Positions 1 to 7,345 of a stretch of 30,663 nt of DNA are shown piece after piece. Below the pieces are notes generated by a model. It made no database searches, was not told the origin of the DNA, and saw only the letters and a list, made by a program, of their open reading frames with translations. The translations under genes were made by a program, and so were the position numbers. Source of the stretch: Streptomyces sp. NRRL F-2664 (GTDB taxonomy: Bacteria > Actinomycetota > Actinomycetes > Streptomycetales > Streptomycetaceae). The stretch covers positions 1 through 30,663 of the forward strand of contig NZ_JOFX01000052.1 in the NCBI RefSeq assembly GCF_000719345.1. Reading direction: 5' to 3'. Position 1 is the stretch's first letter, and each line of letters opens with the position of its first letter.

Positions 1-73
1 GTGGTGCTCGACACGTCACCCCCGTCCCAGGCAACCGGGATCGTCGTTCATACCTCTGTAAGGGGTGTAAGGG

Positions 74-87
74 GGACCGATCGGTCC
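74..87. promoter_or_regulatory. 14-bp perfect palindrome, candidate operator (copy 1)
   Basis: GGACCGATCGGTCC is its own reverse complement. It sits near the right end of the first duplicated unit. Perfect dyads of this size without a loop are typical of dimeric repressor sites (TetR or MarR type), but the cognate protein is not identifiable here. Confidence 0.45.
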
Positions 88-194
88 GGCCCCCGCTCCC
101 CACCAGCCCCCCGCCCCCCGCGTGGTGCTCGACACGTCACCCCCGTCCCAGGCAACCGGGATCGTCGTTCATACCTCTGTAAGGGGTGTAAGGG

Positions 195-208
195 GGACCG
201 ATCGGTCC
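195..208. promoter_or_regulatory. 14-bp perfect palindrome, candidate operator (copy 2)
   Basis: Identical GGACCGATCGGTCC exactly 121 bp after copy 1 and about 50-60 bp upstream of the proposed esterase start, a reasonable place for repression. The two sites are about 11.5 helical turns apart, so they are not clearly on the same DNA face. Confidence 0.45.
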
Positions 209-255
209 GGCCCGCGCTCCGAGGTGAGCGCCGGAGAAGGAACGGGACAACAACC

Positions 256-1347
256 GTGCAGCATGACCAGCAAGACGACGGCAGCCCCATGACCACGGGC
301 CGCCCTCGCCCCCGCCGCCTGCGCCTGCTTCTCATCAGCGGCGGTCTCGCACTCACCCTCGCCGGGGGCGCGGCAGCGTACAAGTTCGGGCTCTTCTCGG
401 AGATAGGGGATCCGGTCTCCTTCGGCAAGGTCCAGGAGAAGACGGTGACCGCCTCCGAGGCGCTGCCGGAGGTGCTCATGCCCACCGGGCCCGCGGCCTC
501 GTTCGTCCGGACCAGTCGCCTCCCCGACGGCACCCAGATCGGCAAGACCACCCTGACCGGCAAGAAGTCCGGCTTCACGGGTGACGTGTGGGTGTGGGTC
601 CCCAAGGAGTACGACGACCCCAGGTACGCGCAGAGCGGCTTCCCGGTGCTGATCTCCCTGCCCGGCGGCCGCGGCTACCCGACGAACTACTGGGGCACCG
701 GGCCCGGCCTCGGACTCCAGCAGGCGGTCAGCGACGGCGCCGCGTCGGGCAAGAGCCTGCCCTTCATCCTGATCATGCCGGTGACCAACGCGGACACGAA
801 GCACCACTTCGACGGCTCGGACATCCCCGGTCAGCCCAAGATGGGCACCTGGATGGCCGATGACGTCCCCGCTTTCGCGAAGGCCAATTTCCGGACCTTC
901 ACCTCCCGCGACGGGTGGGCCTTCATGGGCTCCTCGGCCGGCGGGTTCAACGGCTTCAAGCAGCTCCTGAAGTACCCCGACCGGTTCAAGGCGGCCATCG
1001 CCAGCGGAACCGACATCGTCCCCGACTCCCCCCTGTGGAACGGGAACACGAAGGCCATGGACGAGAACAACCCCGAGAAGCTCGCCGCGAAGCTGATCGA
1101 CGCCGGCGGTCCCGATGTCTACATCAACTTCCAGATCGGGACGAAGGAGACCGGCCGGGAGCAGGCCGAGAAGTTCATGAAGGAGTACGGCAAGGGTCCC
1201 GTGCACACCTCGCTCCAGGTGATCCAGGATGGTGAGCACAACGGAAAGTCGTACGTGCGCGGCATGAGGGAGGGCTCCCTGGAGTGGATCAGCAAGGTGA
1301 TGAAGGGACCGACACCGGCACCGACACCCGCTCCCGGCGTGCGATGA
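256..1347 (+). CDS. Exported or membrane-anchored alpha/beta-hydrolase (putative esterase family)
   Basis: The protein has a basic N-terminus and a hydrophobic segment (LRLLLISGGLALTLAGGAAA), so it is probably a signal peptide or an uncleaved anchor. The body resembles the esterase D/antigen 85/feruloyl-esterase group: PVLISLPGGRG strand and oxyanion region, then the nucleophile elbow GSSAGG (Ser about residue 227 from this start) and a late His in DGEHNGKSY (about 328). The acid residue is not obvious. The GTG at 256 is chosen because GGAGAAGG lies at 233-240; the spacing is long. ATG 289 is the alternative and would leave the signal peptide intact, but it has no ribosome site. The stop overlaps the next start (ATGA), implying translational coupling to the protease gene. 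The substrate cannot be inferred. Confidence 0.75.
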   Translation: MQHDQQDDGSPMTTGRPRPRRLRLLLISGGLALTLAGGAAAYKFGLFSEIGDPVSFGKVQEKTVTASEALPEVLMPTGPAASFVRTSRLPDGTQIGKTTLTGKKSGFTGDVWVWVPKEYDDPRYAQSGFPVLISLPGGRGYPTNYWGTGPGLGLQQAVSDGAASGKSLPFILIMPVTNADTKHHFDGSDIPGQPKMGTWMADDVPAFAKANFRTFTSRDGWAFMGSSAGGFNGFKQLLKYPDRFKAAIASGTDIVPDSPLWNGNTKAMDENNPEKLAAKLIDAGGPDVYINFQIGTKETGREQAEKFMKEYGKGPVHTSLQVIQDGEHNGKSYVRGMREGSLEWISKVMKGPTPAPTPAPGVR

Positions 1348-2135
1348 GCACGGTGGCGAAGGGGGCGTCGGCGGCCGCCGCCGCGGGCGTCGCGGCGGTG
1401 TGCGCCATGGCCTTCATGAAGGCGCCCGGCGACCGGCCGGTGCTCCCCTTCCCCACTGTCGGTGTCCTCATGGCGGGGGGCGAGCACTGGTGCACCGCGA
1501 GCGTCGTCGACAGCCCGAAGGGCAATGTCGTCGCCACCGCCGCGCACTGCGTCGCGCCCGCCGGCGAGGACGGCGAACCCGGCGAGGTCGCCCACGACGG
1601 CCTGGCCATCGGCGAGCTCTCCTTCGCCCCGGCCTTCTCCGGCGAGGGCGACGGCACGGAGCCGCTGGGCGTGTGGAAGGTCAAGGCGATCCACGTCGAC
1701 GAACGCTGGACCAGGTGGGGCGAGGACACCGCCGACTTCGCCTTCCTCACCATCGAGCCGGACGAGGACGGCCGCAGCGTGCAGGAGGCCGTCGGCGGCC
1801 GCGCCGAGGCGCCGCGTCCCGAGTGGACCTCCGGCTACGAGCGCGAGGTCACCGTCGTCGGCTACCCGGAGTCCGAGCACAACCCGCAGAACAGGCCCGT
1901 CTCCTGCACCACGCAGACCCGCCACGACGAGGACGACCCCGACATGCTCTACATGAGCTGCGCCGGCTTCTGGACGGGCACCAGCGGCAGCCCCTGGATC
2001 GCCGACCGGGGCGGGCCGGACCCCGCCGGGCACCTCATCGGGGTGCTGAGCGGCGGGGACACCGACGTGGACTCCACGGCCGCGCTGTTCGACGAGCGCG
2101 CGAAGGCGCTGTACGAGCGGGCCGCGCGGGGCTGA
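1344..2135 (+). CDS. Secreted trypsin-like (S1 family) serine protease
   Basis: This 263-residue protein has an N-terminal Ala-rich hydrophobic segment (about 5-24) consistent with export. The S1 triad is visible: His68 in ATAAHC, Asp131 in TADFAFL and Ser214 in GTSGSPW. The short catalytic domain and the TSGSP form (rather than DSGGP) resemble bacterial V8/glutamyl-endopeptidase-like or S1B-like proteases. Specificity is not clear. The ATG at 1344 overlaps the TGA of the esterase gene, so the two are very likely one transcript with coupled translation. The next gene is convergent after a 31-bp gap. The Cys pair around His68 (C50 and C69) could form the usual His-loop disulfide. Confidence 0.85.
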   Translation: MSTVAKGASAAAAAGVAAVCAMAFMKAPGDRPVLPFPTVGVLMAGGEHWCTASVVDSPKGNVVATAAHCVAPAGEDGEPGEVAHDGLAIGELSFAPAFSGEGDGTEPLGVWKVKAIHVDERWTRWGEDTADFAFLTIEPDEDGRSVQEAVGGRAEAPRPEWTSGYEREVTVVGYPESEHNPQNRPVSCTTQTRHDEDDPDMLYMSCAGFWTGTSGSPWIADRGGPDPAGHLIGVLSGGDTDVDSTAALFDERAKALYERAARG

Positions 2136-2166
2136 GCTGCCGCTCCCCGGCGCACGGCGGCGGCCG

Positions 2167-3012
2167 CTACTGCTTCTTCCTGCGCTCCGTGCTGACGATC
2201 ACCACCACCGCCGCCACGACGATCGCGCCGCCGACGACGATGGGCCAGGTCAGGGCCTCGTCGAGGATCAGCGCGCCGAGCGCGACGGCGACCACCGGGT
2301 TGACGTACGCGTACGTGGCCACGAGCGACAGCGGTGCGGCCTGCAGGAGCCACACGTAGGCGGTGAAGGCGACGAGCGAGCCGAAGACGACCAGGTAGCC
2401 CAGGGCCAGCCAGGAGGCGGTGGAGAAGTCCGCCGGGTCCAGGCCGCGGTGTTCGCCGCGCAGCAGGCCGACGACCACGCCCGCGATCCCGCCGGCGATC
2501 ATCTGGTAGGCGCTGCCCGTGAAGGGGTTGCCCGGCAGGGGCAGCTTCGACGCGGAGAACGAGCCCAGCGACCACAGCACCGACGCGACCACCACCAGCA
2601 GCACTCCCGAGAGCCGTACGGCGCCGCTGAGCCCGGGACTGGTCAGGACCGCGAGGCCGGCGAGGCCGACGAGCACCCCGGCCAGGGTGCGGCCGGGGGG
2701 CCGGTCGCCGGCGGCCGTGCGCAGCACCACCACCCACATGGGGACCGCGGCCACCAGCAGGGCGGCCAGACCGGACGGCACGGAGGTCTCCGCGAGGACG
2801 ACCAGGCCGTTGCCGCCGAGGATCAGCAGCAGGCCGACCAGGACCGCCGAGGCGAGCTGCGCCCGGGTGGCCCGGAGCGCGGCCGTCCCGTGGCGCACGG
2901 CGACGACGGCGGCGAGCAGCACGCCGGCGGTCACGAAACGTGCTCCCGCGGACAGGAAGGGCGGCATCGTCTCGACGACGATGCGGATGCCGAGGTAGGT
3001 CGAGCCCCACAC
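2167..3012 (-). CDS. EamA/DMT-family drug or metabolite exporter (N-terminus apparently frameshifted)
   Basis: An inner-membrane transporter of the EamA (DUF6, 10-TM) family. The sequence shows repeated hydrophobic helices, the early WGSTYLGIR motif typical of the first EamA helix, a mid-protein second EamA repeat beginning around VLWSLGSFSASKL, and a basic tail (ERRKKQ). The first start codon in this frame is GTG 3012, inside helix 1. Conceptual translation upstream in the same frame reads ITGAVWTALALVYVV, clearly the missing half of helix 1, but no start occurs before a stop in that frame. A good ATG with an AGGA ribosome site lies at 3106 one frame over. The gene is therefore either frameshifted or mis-sequenced. 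It lies 52 bp after the lyase-family gene on the same strand. Substrate unknown. Confidence 0.8.
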   Translation of the reverse strand: MWGSTYLGIRIVVETMPPFLSAGARFVTAGVLLAAVVAVRHGTAALRATRAQLASAVLVGLLLILGGNGLVVLAETSVPSGLAALLVAAVPMWVVVLRTAAGDRPPGRTLAGVLVGLAGLAVLTSPGLSGAVRLSGVLLVVVASVLWSLGSFSASKLPLPGNPFTGSAYQMIAGGIAGVVVGLLRGEHRGLDPADFSTASWLALGYLVVFGSLVAFTAYVWLLQAAPLSLVATYAYVNPVVAVALGALILDEALTWPIVVGGAIVVAAVVVIVSTERRKKQ

Positions 3013-3106
3013 GACGTAGACGAGGGCCAGCGCGGTCCAGACCGCGCCGGTGATCCTGCCGTGCGGGGACCGTGGGCCTGCCGTCCACGGGTGTTGAGGT
3101 GGTCAT
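3013..3106 (-). other. Probable original N-terminal coding part of the EamA gene, out of frame
   Basis: ATG 3106-3104 is preceded by AGGA at good spacing and reads MTTSTPVDGRPTVPARQ before the frame departs. The EamA frame resumes as ITGAVWTALAL from about base 3054. One extra G in the CAGGATCACC context (bases about 3054-3058, plus-strand GGTGATCCTG), or the loss of two bases, would explain the shift. If real, the gene would be disrupted or would depend on a non-standard start. Confidence 0.55.
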
Positions 3107-3158
3107 GTCCGGATCCTAGGGTCGTCGGCCACGGCGGACATCGGGGAGTCCCGGCGTC

Positions 3159-3980
3159 TCAGTGCTTGAGCAGGTCGTTCAGCTCTCCGTACGGGAGGGC
3201 GTGCGCGAGCGCCCCGTACGTCCCACCGGTGGCCAACTCCTCTGCGGCCCGGCGGACCACGGCGTACGCGGCTTCGGCCACCCAGGAACCGAGGCTGACG
3301 CGGGCGACGCCGAGCGTGCCGAGGGCGGCGACGCTCGGGGCGCCGGGGCCGAGGAGGATGTTGAGGGGGGCGTCGATGCCCTTGGCCAGTTCGGTGATGG
3401 TGGCCGGGTCGAGGACGCCGGGTACGAAGATGCCGCAGGCTCCGGCCCGCAGGTACGCGGCGGCGCGGGCAAGGGTCTCGTCGAGGCGGGTGGCGGGATC
3501 GCCCAGGCCCCTGAGGTAGGTGTCGATCCGGGCGTTCAGGTAGAGCGGCACCCCGGCGGAGTCGGCCGCGGCGCGGGCGGCCGCGAGGCGCTCGGCCTGT
3601 TCGGCGGGGTCGCGGGTGCCGTCCTCGATGTTGATCCCGACCGCCCCGGCGTCGATGACGCCGGCGACGGTCTCGCCCACGGCGGCCGGGTCGGCGCCGA
3701 AGCCGCCTTCGATGTCGGCGGTGACGGGGACGGCGACGGCGGCGGTCACGCGGGCGATCAGGTCGAGGGCGCGGTCGCGGGCGAGGGCGTCGCCGTCCGG
3801 GGAACCGAGGGACCAGGCGACGCCGGCGCTGGTGGTGGCGACGGCGGAGGCGCCGCTCGCCTCCACGATGCGCGCCGTGGCGACGTCCCAGGCGTTCGCG
3901 AGGGCGAGAGGGGCGGAGGGGGTGTGCAGCGCGGTGAACGCGGTGGCTTTGGCGGCGAGGGTGGCGGGGTGGTTGCTCAT
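3159..3980 (-). CDS. Isocitrate lyase/PEP mutase superfamily protein
   Basis: This 273-residue cytosolic protein has the TIM-barrel signature of the phosphoenolpyruvate mutase/isocitrate lyase group. NAWDVATARIVE is near the start (about 29-40), DIEGGFG carries the metal-binding acids (Asp89, Glu91), NIEDG follows (Glu119, Asp120), and NARID comes later. The catalytic-loop motif KKCGH of isocitrate and methylisocitrate lyases is absent, so it belongs with the broad PEP-mutase-like group that cleaves or forms C-C or C-P bonds on small 2-oxo or 2-hydroxy acids. The substrate is not predictable. The ATG at 3980 has no clear ribosome site. Upstream lies the repeat-rich gap. It is followed 52 bp later by the EamA gene, perhaps as one transcript. 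Confidence 0.8.
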   Translation of the reverse strand: MSNHPATLAAKATAFTALHTPSAPLALANAWDVATARIVEASGASAVATTSAGVAWSLGSPDGDALARDRALDLIARVTAAVAVPVTADIEGGFGADPAAVGETVAGVIDAGAVGINIEDGTRDPAEQAERLAAARAAADSAGVPLYLNARIDTYLRGLGDPATRLDETLARAAAYLRAGACGIFVPGVLDPATITELAKGIDAPLNILLGPGAPSVAALGTLGVARVSLGSWVAEAAYAVVRRAAEELATGGTYGALAHALPYGELNDLLKH

Positions 3981-4030
3981 GGGGTCAGTTGAGCAGACGG
4001 GGCGGGGTGGGGGCTCGCGGATTTCCGACG

Positions 4031-4053
4031 TTGCCCTTGCCCTTGCCCTTGCC
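4031..4053. repeat. Hexamer tandem repeat (TTGCCC, nearly four units)
   Basis: TTGCCC is repeated three full times plus TTGCC within the gap between the lyase-family and PLP-enzyme genes. It looks like slippage-prone low-complexity DNA; no coding role is seen. Confidence 0.8.
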
Positions 4054-4062
4054 GTGCGGTGC

Positions 4063-4135
4063 GGGTGCGGCGCCCGTTGCCCGGGGGCGCTGCCCCCGGG
4101 CCCCCGCGCCTCAAACGCCGGCGGGGCTGGTGGGG
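4063..4135. repeat. Streptomyces dispersed intergenic hairpin repeat, copy A
   Basis: A block with a GC-rich stem-loop (10-bp stem 4079-4088 with 4092-4101, loop GCT) followed by CGCCTCAAACGCCGGCGGGG. Elements of this type, with this CCTCAAACGCCGG core, recur in many Streptomyces intergenic regions. Copy B is nearly identical about 105 bp further on. The hairpin could terminate transcription or stabilise RNA ends. Confidence 0.8.
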
Positions 4136-4167
4136 AAGGCGGGGTTGGTTGGGGCGGCGGGTTGGAC

Positions 4168-4239
4168 GGGTGCGGCGCCGTTGCCGGGGGCGCTGCCCCC
4201 GGGCCCCCGCGCCTCAAACGCCGGCGGGGCTGGATGGGG
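4168..4239. repeat. Streptomyces dispersed intergenic hairpin repeat, copy B
   Basis: Nearly identical to copy A (small deletions in the left part, one insertion in CTGGATGGGG). It has the same CCGGGGGCGCTGCCCCCGG hairpin and TCAAACG core. The TCA at 4214-4216 is, on the minus strand, the TGA stop codon of the PLP-enzyme gene, so this element provides the end of that gene. Confidence 0.8.
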
Positions 4240-5395
4240 TGGCAGGGCTGGAGGGGAGGGCGGGGCTGGAGGGGGCGGCGGGGCTGGAGGGGAGGGCCGA
4301 TGTGGTGCCTGCGCCGCAGAGGGGGATGACCGCGGTGCGGCCCTGTAGGGGGTCGGTGGGGGCGGTGGGGGAGACGGCCGCCCAGCAGGCGGCGGCGGTC
4401 GGTTCGACGAAGAGGCCGCGGCGGGCCAGGTCGAGCTGGGCCTCGCGCAGCCGGGAGTCCGGGACCGTCAGGAAGGTGCCGCCGGACTCCCGTACCGCGG
4501 CCAGGATCTGGCGGGCGCGCGGGGGCGCGGGGATCGCGATCCCCTCGGCCACGGTCGGCCGCTGCTCCACCGGGGCGGCGTCCTGCGCGCCCGCCGCGAA
4601 GGCCTCCGCGAGCGGGGCCACCGCCTCCGACTGGACCGCGATCAGGGCCGGCGGCCGTACCCCGCGCCGAGCCAGCTCCCGCGTGGCCAGCGCGGCTCCG
4701 AGCAGCAGGGTGCCGTTGCCGACCGGGACGACCAGGGCCTCCGGCAGCCGCCGTCCCATGTCCTCCCACACCTCGTACACGTAGGTCTTCGTCCCGTGCA
4801 GGAAGTACGGGTTGAAGACGTGGCTGGCGTAGAAGACGCCGGGGGAGTCCGCCTCCTTGCGGGCGGCCAGCGCGGCGGCCTCGCGGCCGCCCGGGACGAC
4901 GCGGACGACCGCGCCGTACGCCCGCATCCGATCGGTCTTCTTCGCCGACGTCCCGTCGGGCACGAAGACTTCGCAGTCGAGTCCGGCCCGGGCGCAGTAC
5001 GCCGCCACCGACGTTCCCGCGTTGCCGCTGCTGTCGGCGACGACGCGCTGCGGGGCCAGCCGCCGGGCGAGTTCCACGAGCATCACGGAGCCCCGGTCCT
5101 TGAAGGACAGGGTGGGCATCAAGTAGTCGAGCTTGGCGTGGATCCGCTCCCCCAGCGGTACGAGCGGTGTGTGACCCTCCGCCAGGGAGAGCGAGAAGGC
5201 CCCGGGCAGGGGCAGCACCGGCCCGTACCGCCACAGCGAATGGGGTCCGGCGGAGGGTTCGAGCGCCGCGTCCGGGTCGGGCGTGAAATCGAGGTCCCAG
5301 GGGCCGCCGCACAGAGGGCACCCCCAAGGAGCGGTACGGACGTCGGCGCGTGTACCGTCCTCGGAGCAGACGTAACCGGGGGGTGCGTGCGTCAT
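4214..5395 (-). CDS. Threonine synthase-like PLP-dependent enzyme (fold type II)
   Basis: This 393-residue cytosolic enzyme of the tryptophan-synthase-beta fold has an N-terminal zinc-ribbon-like patch (Cys10, then CPLC at 26-29), as in many threonine-synthase-like proteins. It then shows EGHTPL, the PLP lysine in LSFKDRG (Lys99), the substrate/PLP loop SSGNAG (122-127), a phosphate-binding-type loop PVGNGTLLLG, and a late CGAG. The family performs beta/gamma-elimination or replacement on phosphohomoserine, serine or threonine. The true housekeeping thrC is usually elsewhere in Streptomyces, so this is likely a paralogue. The C-terminus is odd: four tandem (L/A/T)PSSPA units and then GV, with the stop supplied by the dispersed repeat. 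ATG 5395 is taken as the start. It is divergent from the subtilase gene. Confidence 0.8.
   Translation of the reverse strand: MTHAPPGYVCSEDGTRADVRTAPWGCPLCGGPWDLDFTPDPDAALEPSAGPHSLWRYGPVLPLPGAFSLSLAEGHTPLVPLGERIHAKLDYLMPTLSFKDRGSVMLVELARRLAPQRVVADSSGNAGTSVAAYCARAGLDCEVFVPDGTSAKKTDRMRAYGAVVRVVPGGREAAALAARKEADSPGVFYASHVFNPYFLHGTKTYVYEVWEDMGRRLPEALVVPVGNGTLLLGAALATRELARRGVRPPALIAVQSEAVAPLAEAFAAGAQDAAPVEQRPTVAEGIAIPAPPRARQILAAVRESGGTFLTVPDSRLREAQLDLARRGLFVEPTAAACWAAVSPTAPTDPLQGRTAVIPLCGAGTTSALPSSPAAPSSPALPSSPATPSSPAGV
4223..4294 (-). repeat. Four 18-bp coding units giving a (L/A/T)PSSPA tail
   Basis: The final coding bases of the PLP-enzyme gene consist of four imperfect 18-bp units encoding LPSSPA, APSSPA, LPSSPA and TPSSPA. 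They lie outside the catalytic fold and are probably a disordered, length-variable tail formed by repeat expansion next to the dispersed element. Confidence 0.75.
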
Positions 5396-5592
5396 GTGCG
5401 GAGCGCCCTTTGCTCGGTCATGGCGGTCGTATGGCAGGGATGTTAACGCGGTCGTCGTCCTCCTGAGGGGCGCGACGAGGGCGGGTCAACCTTTCGGAGG
5501 CGGCCTGCCGTTGGACCGTCTGCGTTGTCATGGTCACGCTTGCGCGGCCCTGCTCCCCCCGCCATGCACCACCTACGAGGAGGACCCGTCAC
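5396..5592. promoter_or_regulatory. Divergent promoter region between PLP enzyme and subtilase
   Basis: About 200 bp separate the divergent starts, so both promoters should lie here. GAGGAGG at 5577-5583 is a strong ribosome site for the subtilase. No -35/-10 pair stands out, and no long dyad was seen. Confidence 0.5.
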
Positions 5593-7164
5593 ATGCCAGT
5601 GATGCGTCATACGCGCCGGAAGACCGCCGGCCTCAGCGCGGCCGCGGTCGCGGCGCTCGCGCTGGGCGCGGCCGCCGCACTGCCCGCCTCGGCCGTCGGC
5701 AGCGACGCGCGCGGCGTGGTCCAGAACGCCGGCGCTCCGGGGTCCGTGCCCAACAGCTACATCGTGACGCTGAAGGACAGCGGTCCCCGCTCGACCAGCA
5801 CGAGCGGCAAGCTCGTCGCCAAGAAGTACGGCGCGAAGATCGACCGGACCTACAGCGCGGCCCTCAACGGCTACTCCGTCGAGGTGTCCCAGGCGCAGGC
5901 CGAGAAGCTCGCCGCCGACCCGGCGGTCGAGTCGGTCGTGCAGAACCGCACCTTCAAGGTCAGCGCCACCCAGCCGAACCCGCCGTCCTGGGGCCTGGAC
6001 CGCGTCGACCAGCGCGCGCTGCCGCTGAACCAGGCCTACGCCTACCCCGACAAGGCGGGCGAGGGCGTCACGGCGTACGTCCTCGACACCGGTGTCCGCA
6101 TCACCCACCAGGACTTCGGCGGCCGTGCCTCCTACGGCTACGACGCGATCGACAACGACTTCACCGCCCAGGACGGGCACGGCCACGGCACGCACGTCGC
6201 CGGTACCGTCGCAGGCGGCGCGTACGGCGTGGCGAAGAAGGCCAAGATCGTCGGCGTGCGCGTCCTGGACAGCACCGGCTCCGGTACGACCGCCCAGGTG
6301 GTCGCGGGCATCGACTGGGTGACCCGCAACGCCGTCAAGCCGGCCGTGGCCAACATGTCGCTCGGCGGCGGCGCGGACACCGCGCTCGACACGGCCGTCC
6401 GCAACTCCATAGCGTCCGGCATCACCTACGCCGTGGCAGCGGGCAACGAGTCGGCCAACGCCTCCACGAAGTCCCCGGCGCGCGTTGCCGAGGCCATCAC
6501 CGTCGGCGCCACCACCAACACGGACGCCAGGGCCGGCTACTCCAACTACGGCCCGTCCCTGGACCTCTTCGCGCCGGGCTCCGCCATCACCTCCGCGTGG
6601 AGCACGGGCGACTACGCCACCCACACCATCAACGGCACCTCGATGGCCACCCCGCACGTCGCGGGCGCGGCCGCCGTCTACCTCTCGCAGAACCCGGCCA
6701 GCACGCCGGCCCAGGTGGCCACCGCGCTGATCGGGTCCGCCACCCCGGACAAGGTGACCGGCGGCGGTACCGGATCGCCGAACCGCCTGCTCCATGTCAC
6801 CGCCCTGGGGCCGGTACCGGCGGGCAAGCGCTTCGAGAACACCACGGACCACGCGATCGAGGACCGCGCGACCGTGGAGTCCCCGGTCACCGTCAGCGGG
6901 GTCGTCGGCAACGCTCCGACGACGCTGAAGGTGCCGGTCGACATCAAGCACGCGTACATCGGTGACCTCAAGGTCGACCTCGTCGCACCCGACGGCACCG
7001 TCTACACGCTGCACAACCGCTCCGGCGGTGGCGCCGTCAACATCATCAGGACCTTCACCGTGAACGCCTCCGCCGAGGCGCCGAACGGCACGTGGAAGCT
7101 CCGGGTGCACGACAACGCCACCGGCGACACCGGGAAGATCGACTCCTGGGCGCTGCAGTTCTGA
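5593..7164 (+). CDS. Secreted subtilisin-like (S8) protease with I9 prodomain and C-terminal P-domain
   Basis: This 523-residue exoprotease starts at ATG 5593, with GAGGAGG nine bases upstream. Regions in order: an RHTRRK basic N-terminus and Ala-rich signal peptide ending near ALPASA (residue about 34), an I9 inhibitor propeptide (about 55-122, beginning NSYIVTLKD), and the S8 catalytic domain. Asp165 is in VLDTG, His198 in HGHGTHVAG, the oxyanion Asn285 in AAGNES, and Ser350 in GTSMATPHVAG. A proprotein-convertase-type P-domain follows (about 425-523), with GDLKVDLVAPDGT, HNRSGG and GTWKLRVHD. The family is made as a zymogen and matures by autocleavage outside the cell; P-domains often help folding or bind substrate. 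It is monocistronic, ending in a strong terminator. Confidence 0.93.
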   Translation: MPVMRHTRRKTAGLSAAAVAALALGAAAALPASAVGSDARGVVQNAGAPGSVPNSYIVTLKDSGPRSTSTSGKLVAKKYGAKIDRTYSAALNGYSVEVSQAQAEKLAADPAVESVVQNRTFKVSATQPNPPSWGLDRVDQRALPLNQAYAYPDKAGEGVTAYVLDTGVRITHQDFGGRASYGYDAIDNDFTAQDGHGHGTHVAGTVAGGAYGVAKKAKIVGVRVLDSTGSGTTAQVVAGIDWVTRNAVKPAVANMSLGGGADTALDTAVRNSIASGITYAVAAGNESANASTKSPARVAEAITVGATTNTDARAGYSNYGPSLDLFAPGSAITSAWSTGDYATHTINGTSMATPHVAGAAAVYLSQNPASTPAQVATALIGSATPDKVTGGGTGSPNRLLHVTALGPVPAGKRFENTTDHAIEDRATVESPVTVSGVVGNAPTTLKVPVDIKHAYIGDLKVDLVAPDGTVYTLHNRSGGGAVNIIRTFTVNASAEAPNGTWKLRVHDNATGDTGKIDSWALQF

Positions 7165-7201
7165 GGAGCGGGCCGGAGGCAGTGACCGGGATGTGAGGAA
7201 A

Positions 7202-7236
7202 CAGCGGGGGCGACCGAGTGGCGGTCGCCCCCGCTG
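7202..7236 (+). terminator. Strong hairpin terminator after the subtilase gene
   Basis: A perfect 15-bp stem (arms 7202-7216 and 7222-7236; centre GGGGGCGACCG) with a 5-nt loop, 37 bp after the stop. There is no U-run, as is common for Streptomyces terminators. A TACTAT hexamer just downstream (7239-7244) could be a -10 box for the next gene. Confidence 0.8.
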
Positions 7237-7345
7237 CGTACTATTCGCGCATCCGTTCGCGCCCTCCGCGGTGCCTGCCGGCGCCCCGCGGAAGCCCTTC
7301 GCCTCCCGGCGATGCCCTCTGCCACCTGCGATGGAGTCCGTTGTC

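Larger units (their letters stand above)
1..220. repeat. Tandem duplication of an upstream control region (99-bp copies, 121-bp period)
   Basis: Bases 1-99 recur at 122-220 with one mismatch near the right end (C versus G, at 94 and 215). A C/G-rich 22-bp spacer (100-121) lies between them. The left copy touches the window edge, so the repeat may extend upstream. Each copy carries the 11-mer CAGGCAACCGG, the segment TTCATACCTCTGTAAGG and a 14-bp palindrome. The block lies directly upstream of the esterase start, so it probably holds promoter or operator sequence. An open frame runs through both copies into the esterase, but I treat that as non-coding. Confidence 0.9.

Noticed and set aside
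1..255. Open frame extending the esterase to base 1 through both repeat copies
   Set aside because: The extension is repetitive, Arg/Pro-rich, lacks a ribosome site, and passes through sequence that looks regulatory. The signal-like segment starts only after about 289.
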